Positions 32,908-44,403 of a DNA stretch of 64,000 bases are shown here, one piece after another. The notes under the pieces are model-generated. The model ran no database searches, was not told where the DNA came from, and worked only from the letters and a program-made list of their open reading frames with translations. This DNA is from Perilla frutescens (taxonomy: Eukaryota; Streptophyta; Magnoliopsida; Lamiales; Lamiaceae). The stretch is taken from assembly GCA_026008535.1 (NCBI GenBank), contig BRKX01000006.1, positions 29,748,664-29,812,663 of the forward strand. Reading direction: 5' to 3'. The position numbers and the translations under genes are program-made. Numbering within the stretch: the stretch's first letter is position 1; every line of letters starts with the position of its first letter.

Positions 32908-35240
32908 TTCTCTGATATCGTCATCTTCATTGATGGCATCGCAATCAGTTAGGCCAGCTGGTAATGCCCATTCCATTGGTTCTTGATTGTTCATTCTGGA
33001 AACCGTGGCTTGGGCATGACATTGGCTCACAAAGTTGACTGACTCTGGGTCTTGAGAGTATTTCATTGCTTCAAAAATATTGAATATGACGATCTCCCAG
33101 CAAATTCACACGTCAGTGTGCCCTCATCGACATCAATCTTGGTGCGAGCAGTCTTCATGAATGGTCTTCCGAGTATAACACAGATGAGGTGGGTGTTGTC
33201 GTGCCCATATCGAACACGTAAAAATCAGCTGGGAAAATCAGTTCTCCCACCTTGACTATGACATCTTCTATAAGGCCTTCTGGGTAGACATTAGATCTGT
33301 CCGCGAGCTGAATGATCACCCTTATTTGCTTAAGTAGTCCCAATTTTAGTTCCTCATAAATCATCATGGGTATGACGTTTATGGATGCTCCGAGATCTAA
33401 CATGGCCTTCTCAACCCTTCTATTTCCAATTATGCATGGTATGATAAACATACCAGGATCTTCACACTTCTTGGGCATTTTCTTTTGTAAAACTGCCAAA
33501 ACATTCCCTCCCATTAATAGTTTGGCGTCATCTTCAAATCGTACCTTTTTAGTGCAGAGCTCCTTGAGAAATTAGGCATATCTAGGTACTTGCCTAACTG
33601 CATCCAAAAGTGGAATATTGATTTCCACTTTCCGAAAAATCTTAAGAAGATCTTTCGTTTCTTCCTCCTTTCTATTGTGAGCAAGACGCTCTGGAAAAGG
33701 TGGTTTTCCAACAGCCTTTGTTTTTTTTCATCTTGGGCTCTACAACCTTTTCTTTCTCTTTTTTCTCCTCTTCTTCTGTGCCCTCAGTGTTTTCTGTCTT
33801 CTCAGCTTCTGGTTCTGCAACAGCTTCTAGTAGCTCTTTTCCACTTCTCAAGGTCACAACATACACTTGCTCTCTGGGTTTTACCATTTGAGATGGTAAT
33901 AGCCCATTTTTCTCTTCAAGTTGCTTGATGGCTTGGGTAAGCTGTGAAATTTGTTCGCTAACATAGTGCTTGAATTTTTCAGTTTCTTGTTGTGCCCTCA
34001 ACATCTTTTGTTGTGCTTTCAACGTCTCTTGTGCCATGGTTTGGACCATCTCCTCCAAAGAAGGTCATTGCCTTTAATTTTGAAAAGGTGGTTGCATAGG
34101 AGGAATTTGTGGTTAGGTTTGATCTGACCTTTTCCACTTGAAGTTCTCATGATCCCACCAACCTAGATTATACATTTCAGAATAGGGATTATATCTTCTT
34201 TAACTGTTATTATGCCCTCCGAAGGCATGTACGTGAGAAACTTCCTCCTGCAGCATTGGGCATTCATCAGTAAGGTGGGCTACACAGACCCCACATGGTT
34301 TTTTCTTTTTTACTCATATTGTGCCCATAACCTTCTCCATTTGTTCAAAGAATCTTTCCATCTTGGCTTCAAAATGCATTGATGTCCCAGCATCTGCAAC
34401 TATCTTTATGCCCTTGGCACTCTCATCTCGATTCTCATCAGCCATTTTCACTAAAATCCTGAAGGCCTCGGTTGGTAATTTGTTCAGAATAGATCCTCCA
34501 CAAGAGGCATTGACAATGGTTATGTCGTGTGCCCTCAAGCCTGACACGAAGTATTGAATCAGATCGTGATCTGGGATCTAATGTTGTGGGCACTTTGTTA
34601 ACATGATCTGGAAGAGACTCCAATAGTCGTAGAAGCTCTCATTTGTACCCATCTTCAGACTTCCAATTCTTCTTCTCATCTCTTAAACTCTGGATGCAGG
34701 AAAATATTTCTCTGAAAACTTTTGTTGTAGCTACGCCCATGTGGTCACGCTGTCAGTCGACAGAGTGTACAACCAATCTTGTGCCCCGTCCTATAGAGTA
34801 AACTGAAAGGACACCAGTCGTATATATTGATCTTTTCCTCCATCCGCGGGTTGGGTTTGACATATCGTCTCAAAATCTTGTATGTGTCTCTGAGGATCTT
34901 CTCTAGTCATCCCATGAAACTTAGGCAAAGTTTAGATGAAACTTGCCTTCAACTCCCAGTTTTCAGTAATGGCTAGGAACATAATGCCCATGGGACGGAG
35001 GTTCATGTTAGTCGGAAAGACTAACTGCCTTAGTGTTCGGCTCTCTTCAGCCATAGTTTCTTTTCCTTGCTGCTCTTCTCTTACTTCGTGCTCTGGTTGA
35101 GAATGTTCTTCTTCCTCCATGATGGTTTCATGAGCAAGTCTTTCGGCTTGTCGTGCCCTCCGTGCTTCTGCCTTTCTCCTTTGCAAAGTCATTTCTGGTT
35201 CTGGATCATACACGTAGAACTCTGTAGAAGAGTTGTGCAT
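32908..35240 (-). pseudogene. Athila-like gag-protease, broken; RT and integrase missing
   Basis: The frame begins at 35240 and reads gag through 34314: a charged N-terminus (QRRKAEARRARQAERLAHE) and boxes typical of Athila gag, including KFSEKYFPASR, IPDHDLIQYFVSGL and ASCGGSILNKLP, each separated by stops. A coiled-coil region and VVTLRSGKEL, the Athila landmark before protease, follow at 33672-34058. After a frameshift near 33700 the protease region (33514-33155) has MLDLGASINVIPMMIY, with DLGAS in place of DTG/DSG as usual for Athila. Coding ends at 32908, where a Tekay/Del-like LTR interrupts it before RT. It could supply no functional enzyme. Confidence 0.85.
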
Positions 35241-35288
35241 TTACCGACCAGGCTAACAAGTTGGGAAAATATAATTACTTGAATCAGC

Positions 35289-35305
35289 TCTCCGGCAACG
35301 GCGCT
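35289..35305 (-). other. Primer-binding site of the Athila-like element (tRNA-Asp type)
   Basis: On the minus strand AGCGCCGTTGCCGGAGA corresponds to the GGCGCCGTTGCCGGGGA priming site found in Athila elements, with two differences. It lies five bases after the LTR end (CCGCGCGTCA), confirming the lineage. Confidence 0.8.
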
Positions 35306-35310
35306 AATTC

Positions 35311-37065
35311 TGACGCGCGGTCATTTCATGGTCAGAATAAATCTCAAGAGAGAATTATCCTTATGCCCACAGCAGGCGTAGCCAGCAATGTGAGTAAAGG
35401 GTCGATCCCACGAGGAGCTGCGAATTCTACCTTCTAATGTTACCAGCTTAAAAAGAGTTTAGGTTGTTGTGGTCTCCGTACTTCGTATGTAAATATTTTA
35501 AAGTAAATCTTGCAAAAAATAGAAATAACAAAAACAAAGAAAACAAAGAAATGATCAGTAGTAAAGTATTCCGGATTAGAACTTTGAATCAAACTTAACA
35601 AATATTTTTCTGATCATGGGCACACCGATTTCTTATGTGAATTAAATCATCTAGTTAAAGACACCCGAATTTCTTCATTTGTGCCCAATCTATCCTTTCA
35701 GATTAGATTAGAGGTGATTTCTCGTCCCCTAAACCCTAACTTGTTACCCAACCCCGATTTCTCATTTGATTGTAAGCAACAAGTAGCTTTACGCCCTAGA
35801 CAGACCCAGATCTATTACAAACACTGATTTCTCGTGTGCCCATAATACCCCGTGATGTACCCAGTCCCTTTATGATCAACACACAGTTACGATTCATTGA
35901 CCATGTATAGATTTAGCGTGCCCAATTCCAATTAACGAGTGATCAGCCACATTAATTAGCTTAACATGCTTTATTGCAACAAATAAAACAATACACGATA
36001 GAAACCAAATTCACATAGTGTTATGCCCAAACTGCCTCACAGTTTTTACATGTTTGTTAAGTTATCATTTCCATTCAATCTGGAATAAAAGATCTAGCCA
36101 CGCATGCTTGACATAAACATAAAAACAATATTTAAAGATATGAAATTAAATAAAAACTTACTAAAATAAATAAGAAATGAGTCTCGACTCCAACACCGAA
36201 CTTAACAACATAAACTGGAAATCCTACGTTCCAAGGGCATTAGGCCCAGGGAAACTGCTAGAAAATAAAGAACTAAAACAAAAATATGGATCTGGATGAT
36301 TTGTTGTGTTTTTGGATTTTTCTGTCGTGCGTGAATGATCCTTTCTAGTGGTATTTATACAAGTAGGTCAAAACCCTAGCACCCTTGTCCCATAAGTAAG
36401 TTTGAAGCTCAATTCGGCCTATGAAAAGACTTTCATTTTGGACTGTCTGTCGGCGTGCCCATTCTTTCTGTTTCTGGCAGCTGCACTTTCCTTGTATGGA
36501 CAGATCAACTTTCCTTGTAGAGATAGGTCAACTTTCCTTGCAGAGTAGATTCTGATTCTATCTCTTCAGCTCGCACCCACAAGGGGACGCTTTCCTTGTG
36601 GAAAAGATTGATCTTCTAGAAGTTTCAAGATATCTTCTCCAGATTTGTTAATATCCTCTTTGATATGATCTTTCCTTATTGAACGAAATCTGGAATATCT
36701 TGGATGACTTCTGCCGAACTTCTCGCGTTGTGCCCATAACAAGTCTACCAGAATTAGAATCTCTACAAGTTTTATGGGCATAACGACCATTTCTCAGCAA
36801 CATTGGAATGTGATGGACTCTACAAGCTGGCACCTTTCATGGAGATTGGTGCTATGAAAATATCATCGAACTTGTATCATCGTATTTTAGCTCCAAAATG
36901 CCCACAGTGCATGATTTTGCTCTCTTCATGCCCCTACTCATATTTCTGGCTCTTTCCGACTCTAAAACAACAAAAACAAGAACAAAAGAATGAAAAAAAA
37001 GACTCCAAAAAATACGAGAGAAATTGGACTTGTTAGTCCCTCTTTGTGCTCTCTTGATCCCCACA
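35311..37065 (-). repeat. 5' LTR of the Athila-like element
   Basis: On the plus strand it starts TGACGCGCGG; the far edge near 37065 (ATCCCCACA) is inferred from the next element and is approximate. It aligns by landmarks with 12561-14214. The block GTCGATCCCACGAGGAG near 35400 is a conserved U5-side motif. Confidence 0.65.
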
Positions 37066-37924
37066 ATATTCACACCCGTTTAGTAGTATACAGTCCACCC
37101 TGTATCTAAACCTAGTCCGGGAATACAATAGAACATCAAGAAGTGGAATTGCCTTGTTGAGAGACGCCGAACACACATTCATTCAACAACAAGATTAGAT
37201 CTTTAATCTTGTCCTCAACCCGTCTCGTATTTGTAAGTGAAATTCGTATTCTATGATTCCATTTTAATTAGAATCGAAATTCGCTTTGCATATTAAATTT
37301 AATTCGGTTTAATTAATTACATATGCATGCATAAAATTTGACATACATAAAACTGAGATTAATGAGCAACCAATTAGATCCTGGGGTGGTTCAATTCGAA
37401 AAAATCCCAACAGTATGTTCTGTTTTGAAATACGTTTGTTTGTAAGATATTCTGGATAAACGAAAGATGAATTACATAGTTCTAAGAGATTGGAGGATCA
37501 TTGCTTACAAAACTAACTGTATCTCATAGAAAGACTATGTAATAAATTACGAGCCCATGAATAGTTTTGTTCTAAAAGAAATGAGAGGAATTTTATTTTC
37601 GGTACCAAGTGTACAAGAGATAAAACCACCAGTAACTGCACAAATGTGTCACAGAGAATACACAAGTATCTAAATAACTTTATTCTAGTGGGAGTTTATT
37701 GTTCGTGGGAGAATCTCTGGATTTAAGTCCCGGTCGAACTGGAATTTAAATCCTAGTACAAAAATAAATGTAATTCAGATAGTATTTTGGCAAATTTAAA
37801 TATTTGGGAGCTTGCAGATCCACCCAATGGAGTAAAATCATTGGATTCATGTGGATTAGTAGACAAAATGAAAGATTAAACTGGAAAGTGAGAACTTTTA
37901 AGCTGTTTTATCCAGATTATTTTG

Positions 37925-38905
37925 TCTAGATAGATGTCAAGACAACTTTCCTTAAATGGAAGTCTTGAGTAAAACATCTACACAAAGCAACCAATGGGAT
38001 TCATTGAAAGATGTCAAAAACATATAATTTACAAGCTTAAGAGTTTTAATTGTGAACGTTCACCTACGTGGCTTATATTTATGTGACTCAAGTAAGCTTA
38101 TAAATTCAAGATCAATCATCTTTTGATCAAGAAATCCATCGTATGGATTTGATCAACGTTTGGATGATAAAATGTGTATAAGAAGTGTGATGGAAGCGTG
38201 GTGGAAATCTAAAGTACTATATGTAGATACTATCTATATCATTGGGAATAATAAGAAAATACTATCAGACGTGGGGGTATTATTATCTAAATAGTTAGAT
38301 ACAAAGGATTTGAGAAAAGCAAGATATATCTTTGGGATCTAACGATCGCAAGAAAAGGATATTATGCTTAACTCTGATATCCTATGTATATTAAATATAA
38401 TTTTTCATTTCGCATGTTATCCGGCAAATGAAAATAGACATTTAATTTTCCATTTGGAAAAGGAATCATATTTTAGTCTAACCTTGTATGGGATACTTGT
38501 CTATGGTAAAACATATTTTATAGTATCTAAAAAGGGCTAAAGATTATATGTGGGTTTACCAGATAGACAGTTAGAATCCTGTGGGTTATGCTAAATTTCC
38601 AAAGTAGAAAGGGACAAGAACAAGTTGACCTCTAGTTATATATTTTTCTTGGGTGTTAGAGTTGTAATCTTAAAGGTTATACGACTCAGTAACTTTTTGA
38701 TGAGCTTAAGAAGTAGCACCTGATTTGCGTAAAGTGTTTGGTACAATTTATTGTGCAAACACTTGTGCAGTTGCAAATTTGAAGGACTACGAGTTTATAA
38801 GTCAAGTAAACATATAGGAAGTACCGCATTATATGAGTAAATCGTATATATAGAGGTTTTTGTAATTACCAAGATTGCATTTGTAGACTTCCTAGTTAAA
38901 ATCCT
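37925..38905 (+). pseudogene. Copia RT and RNase H remnants
   Basis: Scattered frames keep the MDVKxxFL...QPxGF RT box (around 37931-38048) and the terminal RNase H KHI...IREIV...TKIA pattern (38805-38900). Many stops intervene. Between the two only non-open sequence is seen, so most of the reverse transcriptase palm is lost or unreadable. Confidence 0.65.
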
Positions 38906-39166
38906 TATAAAATGAATGGATTGCATATCCATATCATTTGGATCATTGAGGTAGTGGAATTTGAATGCATGGTAAAATAAGGCAATGCTTCAAGTATGAT
39001 TGTCCAGTAAATTTTCTCATAGAATAAATGAATTGTGGGCTACATATTCATGTTATTCGAGCAGATGAGGAAATGGGAGTTGGATACTTGGAAAACAACG
39101 CAATGCTTTAAATATAAGTGGGAGAATTGATAGACATTGGTATACTTAAAAGTAATGCTTTGAGTA

Positions 39167-39178
39167 TAAGTGGGAGAT
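39167..39178 (+). other. Polypurine tract of the plus-strand Copia
   Basis: ATAAGTGGGAGA followed by the LTR start TGTTGGGATTG, a standard plant Copia arrangement. Confidence 0.8.
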
Positions 39179-39526
39179 TGTTGGGATTGTATACTAAAAG
39201 CATCTCTTTTATGTATATAACTATTTCTCTTGAATTATAAATGAGAATAACGTTCGCATATTTTCCATTTAGTTTATATAATAAATAATGAAAATTGTCA
39301 TATACTTAATATTGAAGATAACATGGTGTGTGGAATGCACACAGAAGATCATATTATCAGTTTCTTATAAAGTATGAGAAGTGTTCACAACCTAGATGGA
39401 GTTAGACGAACCATTGGTATAGTTGTAGTATGATTTGGGATTAGTCTATCTTGGCTATGGAATTATACTAGTGCACTTTTATAGTATATTAAACTGGATC
39501 GCAGTGAGATAATTCTTATTGACTGA
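39179..39526 (+). repeat. 3' LTR of the plus-strand Copia, first part
   Basis: Starts TGTTGGGATTGTATACTAAA; interrupted at 39526 by the Sirevirus and duplicated target ACTGA (39522-39526). Confidence 0.8.
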
Positions 39527-41268
39527 TGTTGGTCCCGGTGCGAGCCTTTGTCAGTTTAGAGAGCAGGGTGAATAAACTGATTTCAAAAACTGTTAAGACA
39601 GATTGCGGAATAGATAGGGCCCTGACTCGCTTTTGAGATTTATATGTGTTGACTGATCAGTTGACAGAAGCGGACAAAGGCTTAGCTAGTGAGCTGATCA
39701 GGTTGGAACTGATAGCTTGAAGACGTGGCTAAAGCTTGTCAGTTCAGTCTGGGTGTGTGAATGTGTTCAGTTAAAGAACTTGCAAAACTGTAAAACAATA
39801 AGAGCAGCACACAGAACTTTATAGAGGTTCGAAGCTTCTTGCTTCAACGTCCTCTCGTTCTTCCTCAGAAGGGCAATCCACTATGCAAGTGTAAAGTTTC
39901 TTTATTACAATTACACAGTGAAGAAATCATGTTGGACCTGAAAACGGCATCCTTCAACCCGAGCGCGGCCTCCTTTCCAACTGTTGTTGTCCCGAAAGAA
40001 CGGACCCATTGGTACACGCTCTTCCTCAGCTGGTTTCTGGTTTGACAGCTCACACTTACCGGTCCCAACTGCTCGCTGAGACTTTAGGTGCTATTGCCCT
40101 TCTTTACACGATTTTAGATCTTGCTCGATCTTCAAGAAGACAGCCTTGAAACTATTATCAACCTGGAATGCTCCTTTCTCTTGAGCTGAGTGGTTGATCT
40201 TTGAGGGACAGAACTGAGAAGTTTTGCTCTTGCTGGAATTCTGCGTCAGCTTAGCAGCTTGCTTTGAACTTGAAGCACGCCTTCTCAGTTTAAGACTTTT
40301 CGTACTTTGAGAATATTGAGCTTTGAACGGTAGAGAGAGAGAGAAAGAAATAGCTCATTCTGCAAAATAGCAAAGTTAGAATGGTGAAAGTCTTGGCTAA
40401 AATTGATTTCACCCTTTTTAAATAGATGAGTGAATTTTGACCGTTATGATTGGTGATGTTTAGAAATCACTGGTGGCATTTTAATGTCTGTAGCCGTTTG
40501 GAGCTCTTTTAATGAACTAGCCGTTTTGACTTTAAAAATTCTCTGCTCTAAGATCATCAGGATCTTTCAAAGATTTCCTGTTGAGATCTTTATTAACTGC
40601 TTGTCAGTAGGAGCAGGTGATTCGGCAATCATTTCTTGGACATTCAGCTGACAGGCTCTTAACTGTCTCGGCTTCCAGCTCTAAGATAGTCCAGTCGGCA
40701 GATCTTCAGCTTCCTTGAGCTTCTATCATGATATAGTCTAGTTTGGCTAACTCATCAGCTAAGCTTAAGAGCTTTCATTTCTAGACTTATCAGATGGCTA
40801 CCTATTTGAGTTTTTTCTCTCTAAACTGAACTATGGTCAGTTGAGTAAAGACTCAAAGCATTTAGAGATGTTTTATCAGTAAACTGATCTTTGATCAATT
40901 TAGGGTCAGCTCTGACTGATCTCTTGATCCGATCAATTTTAACTTTCAAGCTAAATCCGTTCATCAGTCTATCTTAGCTTTTTACTAAGACTGGTGATTA
41001 ACTCATCTGCAGATACCTACCAGTCTCCAAAGTTCTCTTTCCCCTTTACAACTTATCTCAAGCTTTGAAGAGTTTACTCTAACTGGTCTGATCAGGCAAC
41101 ATGTAAGCTGGTTGACCATGCTTCTGAATAGTTGTCTCCCATCTCAGCTTGAAGTCTTACTTGGTCATTATCTTTGATTTCCATCTTATCATAACCTGCA
41201 GTTTTTCATTAAATCATCACACGTGTTTTGACATTTCATTAAAACCATCAATTAGGTTTTTCCTAACA
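39527..41268 (-). repeat. 3' LTR of the Sirevirus
   Basis: 1742 bp, TGTTGGTCCC...CCTAACA on the plus strand. A TATA-like word TATTTAAA on the minus strand near 40420 has a counterpart near 61275 in the other LTR. Contains several CTGATCAG-type palindromes. Confidence 0.9.
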
Positions 41269-41282
41269 ATTTCCCCTTTGTT
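41269..41282 (-). other. Polypurine tract of the Sirevirus
   Basis: AACAAAGGGGAAAT on the minus strand directly precedes the 3' LTR start TGTTAGG. Confidence 0.88.
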
Positions 41283-42029
41283 GATGATATCAAAACCAGC
41301 TGATTTGATAATGGAAAAACTGTGCAAGGTTATCATTCATGAATGAGCATCTGAACCTGTACCAGTTCTAGTAACGAGGCTGGAAATAGATCATGTTCAA
41401 AAGAACAGTCTTAGATGCTTGTAGCTGTTGAGAGCTATCATTCATGAGTATCAATGCTTGATAAACATCAGAGCTTTGATAAAAATATGAGTACTGGAGT
41501 AATGGAGCATATATTAATATGTGAGCTCAACGAGTTTTATCTGTAAGGTATCAGAGTTTTGCTGATTGAAAAATACAGCTAAAATGACCTTCAAATATCT
41601 AAGTACTCATTTGTACAGCTTGAAAAGCTTCAAATATTTCAGTTTCAAACACAGCTCAATTCTGATTATCATGCAGATTTACAAATTTTTGAGCACATAG
41701 AAAGCTTTAAGTTATTCAAAGGCACAAATCAGCATGATCAGAATAATTTGTATTATAAACAAAGAGCATGTTTTAGAAATTGATAGAGCATAGAAGATGA
41801 AGAATTATAGGAAGTAAAAGAGAGAGAGAGAATATGAAGACTTGATTTTTAACTTCCTTCTTCAGTTGGAACTGTTCACCACTCAGTTCCGTCTTCTTTT
41901 GCTCGATTCTCCTTTTTCAAACTTGTAGGGAGAGATGCTAGGTATGTTGTGGATACTACATTCTTGCTGTTGTTTCAGCTGAGCATTCTCCCAAGTCTAA
42001 CAGTATTCTTGAGCTGGGCATTGCTCAAG
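41283..42029. other. Non-coding Sirevirus segment before the 3' LTR
   Basis: About 750 bases without a convincing frame on either strand. Contains a GA-rich run at 41819-41831. It probably corresponds to the element's 3' untranslated region. Confidence 0.5.
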
Positions 42030-43859
42030 TTAGACTTCCCCCTCACGAATAGCTTCCCCCTGATGGGTAGCTTCCCCCTCGTGAGTAGCTTTCCCCTGAG
42101 AAGCAGCTTGCCTCTGAAGCTGTACCTCTCTTTGGACTTCTCTTTGGATATTATCCCAAAGAGTTATATCACCCTGCCAGTAATCATATGCTGAAACATA
42201 TGGTTTTTCATCATCAATATATCCTTCCCCCTTTTTGGCATCATCCAAAAGGGCGAGTTGATGGAATTCATAATGAGGCAGTGACAATTGTGGCAAAGGA
42301 GAGAAGGAAGTAGTCAGCAAGTTGTTGGTGAAGTGGGGAGCTTGGAGTGCAGGCATAGAAGCAGACAACCATGCATAAGACTCATTTGTCATCATCAGCT
42401 GGTCAAGATCTAAGAGAGATAGTGGATCTTGCCGAAGAGAAGAAGCTGGTGCGATTTCAAGAAGTGGCTCATCTGGAATGGTAATGATGGCATCCTCTGG
42501 AAGAGGAGTTGTAGACAAGTTAGATGACTCATGTTTGGGAAGGGGTGCATCATGAGGCACCGAGGTTTGAAACCTCTTAATCATGGAATCCATGATTTCT
42601 GGGATTGATGGAGGCGTATTGAGTGGATAGTTCATCCAGCTACGGCTCCATTCACCTTCCTCTATCCAATATGAGTAGCCTCACTTGTCTGCCATCATTA
42701 GCATGGTGGCATCATCCACTTGGTATCTCTAGAGGTGATACTAGAGATATCTTCGAAGGTGTTCGAAGAGAAAATGACTGTGTTCCCTTATTCGACCAAA
42801 ACAACTTTCCAATTATTGGTCAAGGCTTGCATTGAAGCCTTCTTCTAGAGATTCTAGGGCAGCGACATAAGGAGGTTCACTAGTTACAGGTGCAGTGGAC
42901 TCATCACTTATATAAGTATAAGAGCCACTCTCAATTAAGAACTGACCTGCGTCAGCTGGAGGATCGGCGTAAAGGAGCGGTTGCTTGCTTTTAGCTGGGC
43001 TGCGGTCCTCCATGACCTGTAGTCTCAACTTTCTAGGATGGCCAGTTACATTCTGATGTCGTCGGTGAATGTAGACTGTAGGAAAGAGATCTCGTTTGGT
43101 GAGAGTGTATCCACCAGGAACTGTTTCGAGTTGCTCCGCAATGATATGACTGAGTCGATTTGCAAATCCTAACTTGGCTTTGAATGTGCCAAAGGTTAGA
43201 TCGATCTCAACATACTTCACTTGATGGTGAAGTTGTGCCAATATATAGGATGCCCAATCAGCCTTGCATTCATAGTATATTGCGGCCATAAGATGAGAGG
43301 TGGTATCATTGAACTGAGCGTTGGTGATGCTACTCAGAAAGATGTGCATCACTATGTCCAAAATTTGGACCATGGTTGGAGAAAAACTATCTTTCAAGTT
43401 GTTTGAAAAGTCTCTGTGATCAACGTGTGGATGTTTTCAGTCATTCCATAGCTCCAACTTTGAAGGGAACGCTAGTTCGAACACCTTTGGGCCATGGCCG
43501 GGAAGCTGGAACAGTTCGGTTAGCACATCTTTGTTGATGATGATAATCTGATCTCAGACAACAGAAATGATGTTGTGTCCTGAGATTTCCGCATGATAGT
43601 AGAACTCGGCTACTAGCGGAAGATGCTTCCTTTTGGGTTGTGTTGTCATAAATGACAAGAGCCCGCATGTCTCCAACAAGTGGAAGATCATGCTGGTCTT
43701 CTCACGACCGATTCGAGCCTGAAGAAATGCTCGGTCAATGAACTTATCCATTTTGAGCTGCTTTATAAGAAGCTCCATATTCATCGATTGAAATGAATAA
43801 GACATTCTTCGATGATATAAGAAGAGAAGGAAATGGGCAATGGATAAGTGAGAAGACAA
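42030..43859 (-). pseudogene. Unrecognised Sirevirus extra reading frame C (broken)
   Basis: One frame runs from about 43805/43859 down to 42030 (about 600 codons), interrupted by a few stops (for example near 43554, 43440 and 42813). I do not recognise a domain. The N-terminal part (43859-43554) is hydrophobic/charged with FIDRAFLQARIGREK; the middle (43397-42813) is globular-looking; the C-terminal part is Pro/Ser-rich, then LLDDAKKGEGYIDDEKP and a His/Glu/Gly repeat ending GEAIREGEV. Position between pol and the 3' LTR equals that of the envelope-like frames of Sireviruses. No signal peptide or clear membrane anchor is seen, so an envelope role is not supported. Confidence 0.55.
42035..42097 (-). 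repeat. Four 18-bp repeats carrying polypurine-tract-like motifs
   Basis: CTTCCCCCT recurs exactly every 18 bases at 42035, 42053, 42071 and, as CTTTCCCCT, 42089. On the minus strand this reads AGGGGGAAG, like the true polypurine tract. A fifth, separate copy (AAAAAGGGGGAAGG) is near 42222-42236. The repeats also encode the GEATHQGEAIREGEV end of frame C. Confidence 0.85.
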
Positions 43860-44403
43860 AGAGAATGAATGAAAAATGTTTTCAGAGAATTGTTATCTCT
43901 ATTGTTGTTGTTTTTCATTCATCTTCTATACTGCTTTTAAAGGCAGTAAATTTGCATGCATTAAACCAAAGCAATTGAGTGCTTACTGGCTGATCGGCTA
44001 TCTGATTTTAAAGAAAGTTAGCTAAATAAAAGATGCATGCATCTCAGTCGTCCACTTGGACAATGCCTTTTTTATCAAGCGGTTGAGATCTAAGGATTTG
44101 AAAATCTGAGTAGTTGCCATAAATAGCACAATATTTTGTCAGAAGATTTGCTATTTATATACCTCAGAAAATTCATCTCTGTATACTTTAATACTGAGTA
44201 TAGAGACTTTAATGGCAACTCAGATGAACAGTAAGCTTATTTTGAAATGTTAACGTTAACTTTTTCAAAAATAAGCTATGAGGAATTGAGAGTAGAGAAG
44301 CTTATCGAAGAGGATTGATCAGGCAGCTGATGAGAGACGGAACTTTGGGGCTCAAGGCGTCAGTTTTTTGCTGAACTGGTGATATCGCCTATAACTAATT
44401 GAA
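43860..44403. other. Spacer between unrecognised Sirevirus frames
   Basis: No supported frame. On the minus strand this stretch leads up to the start of frame C and could be its untranslated leader. Confidence 0.4.

Larger units (their letters stand above)
37066..39526 (+). mobile_element. Decayed Ty1/Copia element (+), left part
   Basis: A putative 5' LTR remnant ends CCCAACA at 37412. The internal region has a degraded RT (about 37931-38048, reading near DVKTTFL and QPMGFIERCQKHIICKL) and an RNase H tail (about 38805-38900, residues KH, IV and ITKIA). A polypurine tract and the 3' LTR start TGTTGGGATTGTATAC follow at 39179. The Sirevirus inserted at 39527 splits this 3' LTR, which resumes at 62141. 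Gag, protease and integrase are not recognisable. Confidence 0.7.

Noticed and set aside
12556..37052. GCTCT at 12556-12560 and 37048-37052 as a target duplication uniting the Athila LTRs
   Set aside because: The right-hand GCTCT appears to lie inside the LTR when the two LTRs are compared, so the match is probably chance; the pairing of the LTRs remains unproven.
42030..43859. Calling frame C an envelope protein
   Set aside because: Only its position suggests it; no signal peptide, transmembrane anchor or cleavage site is visible.
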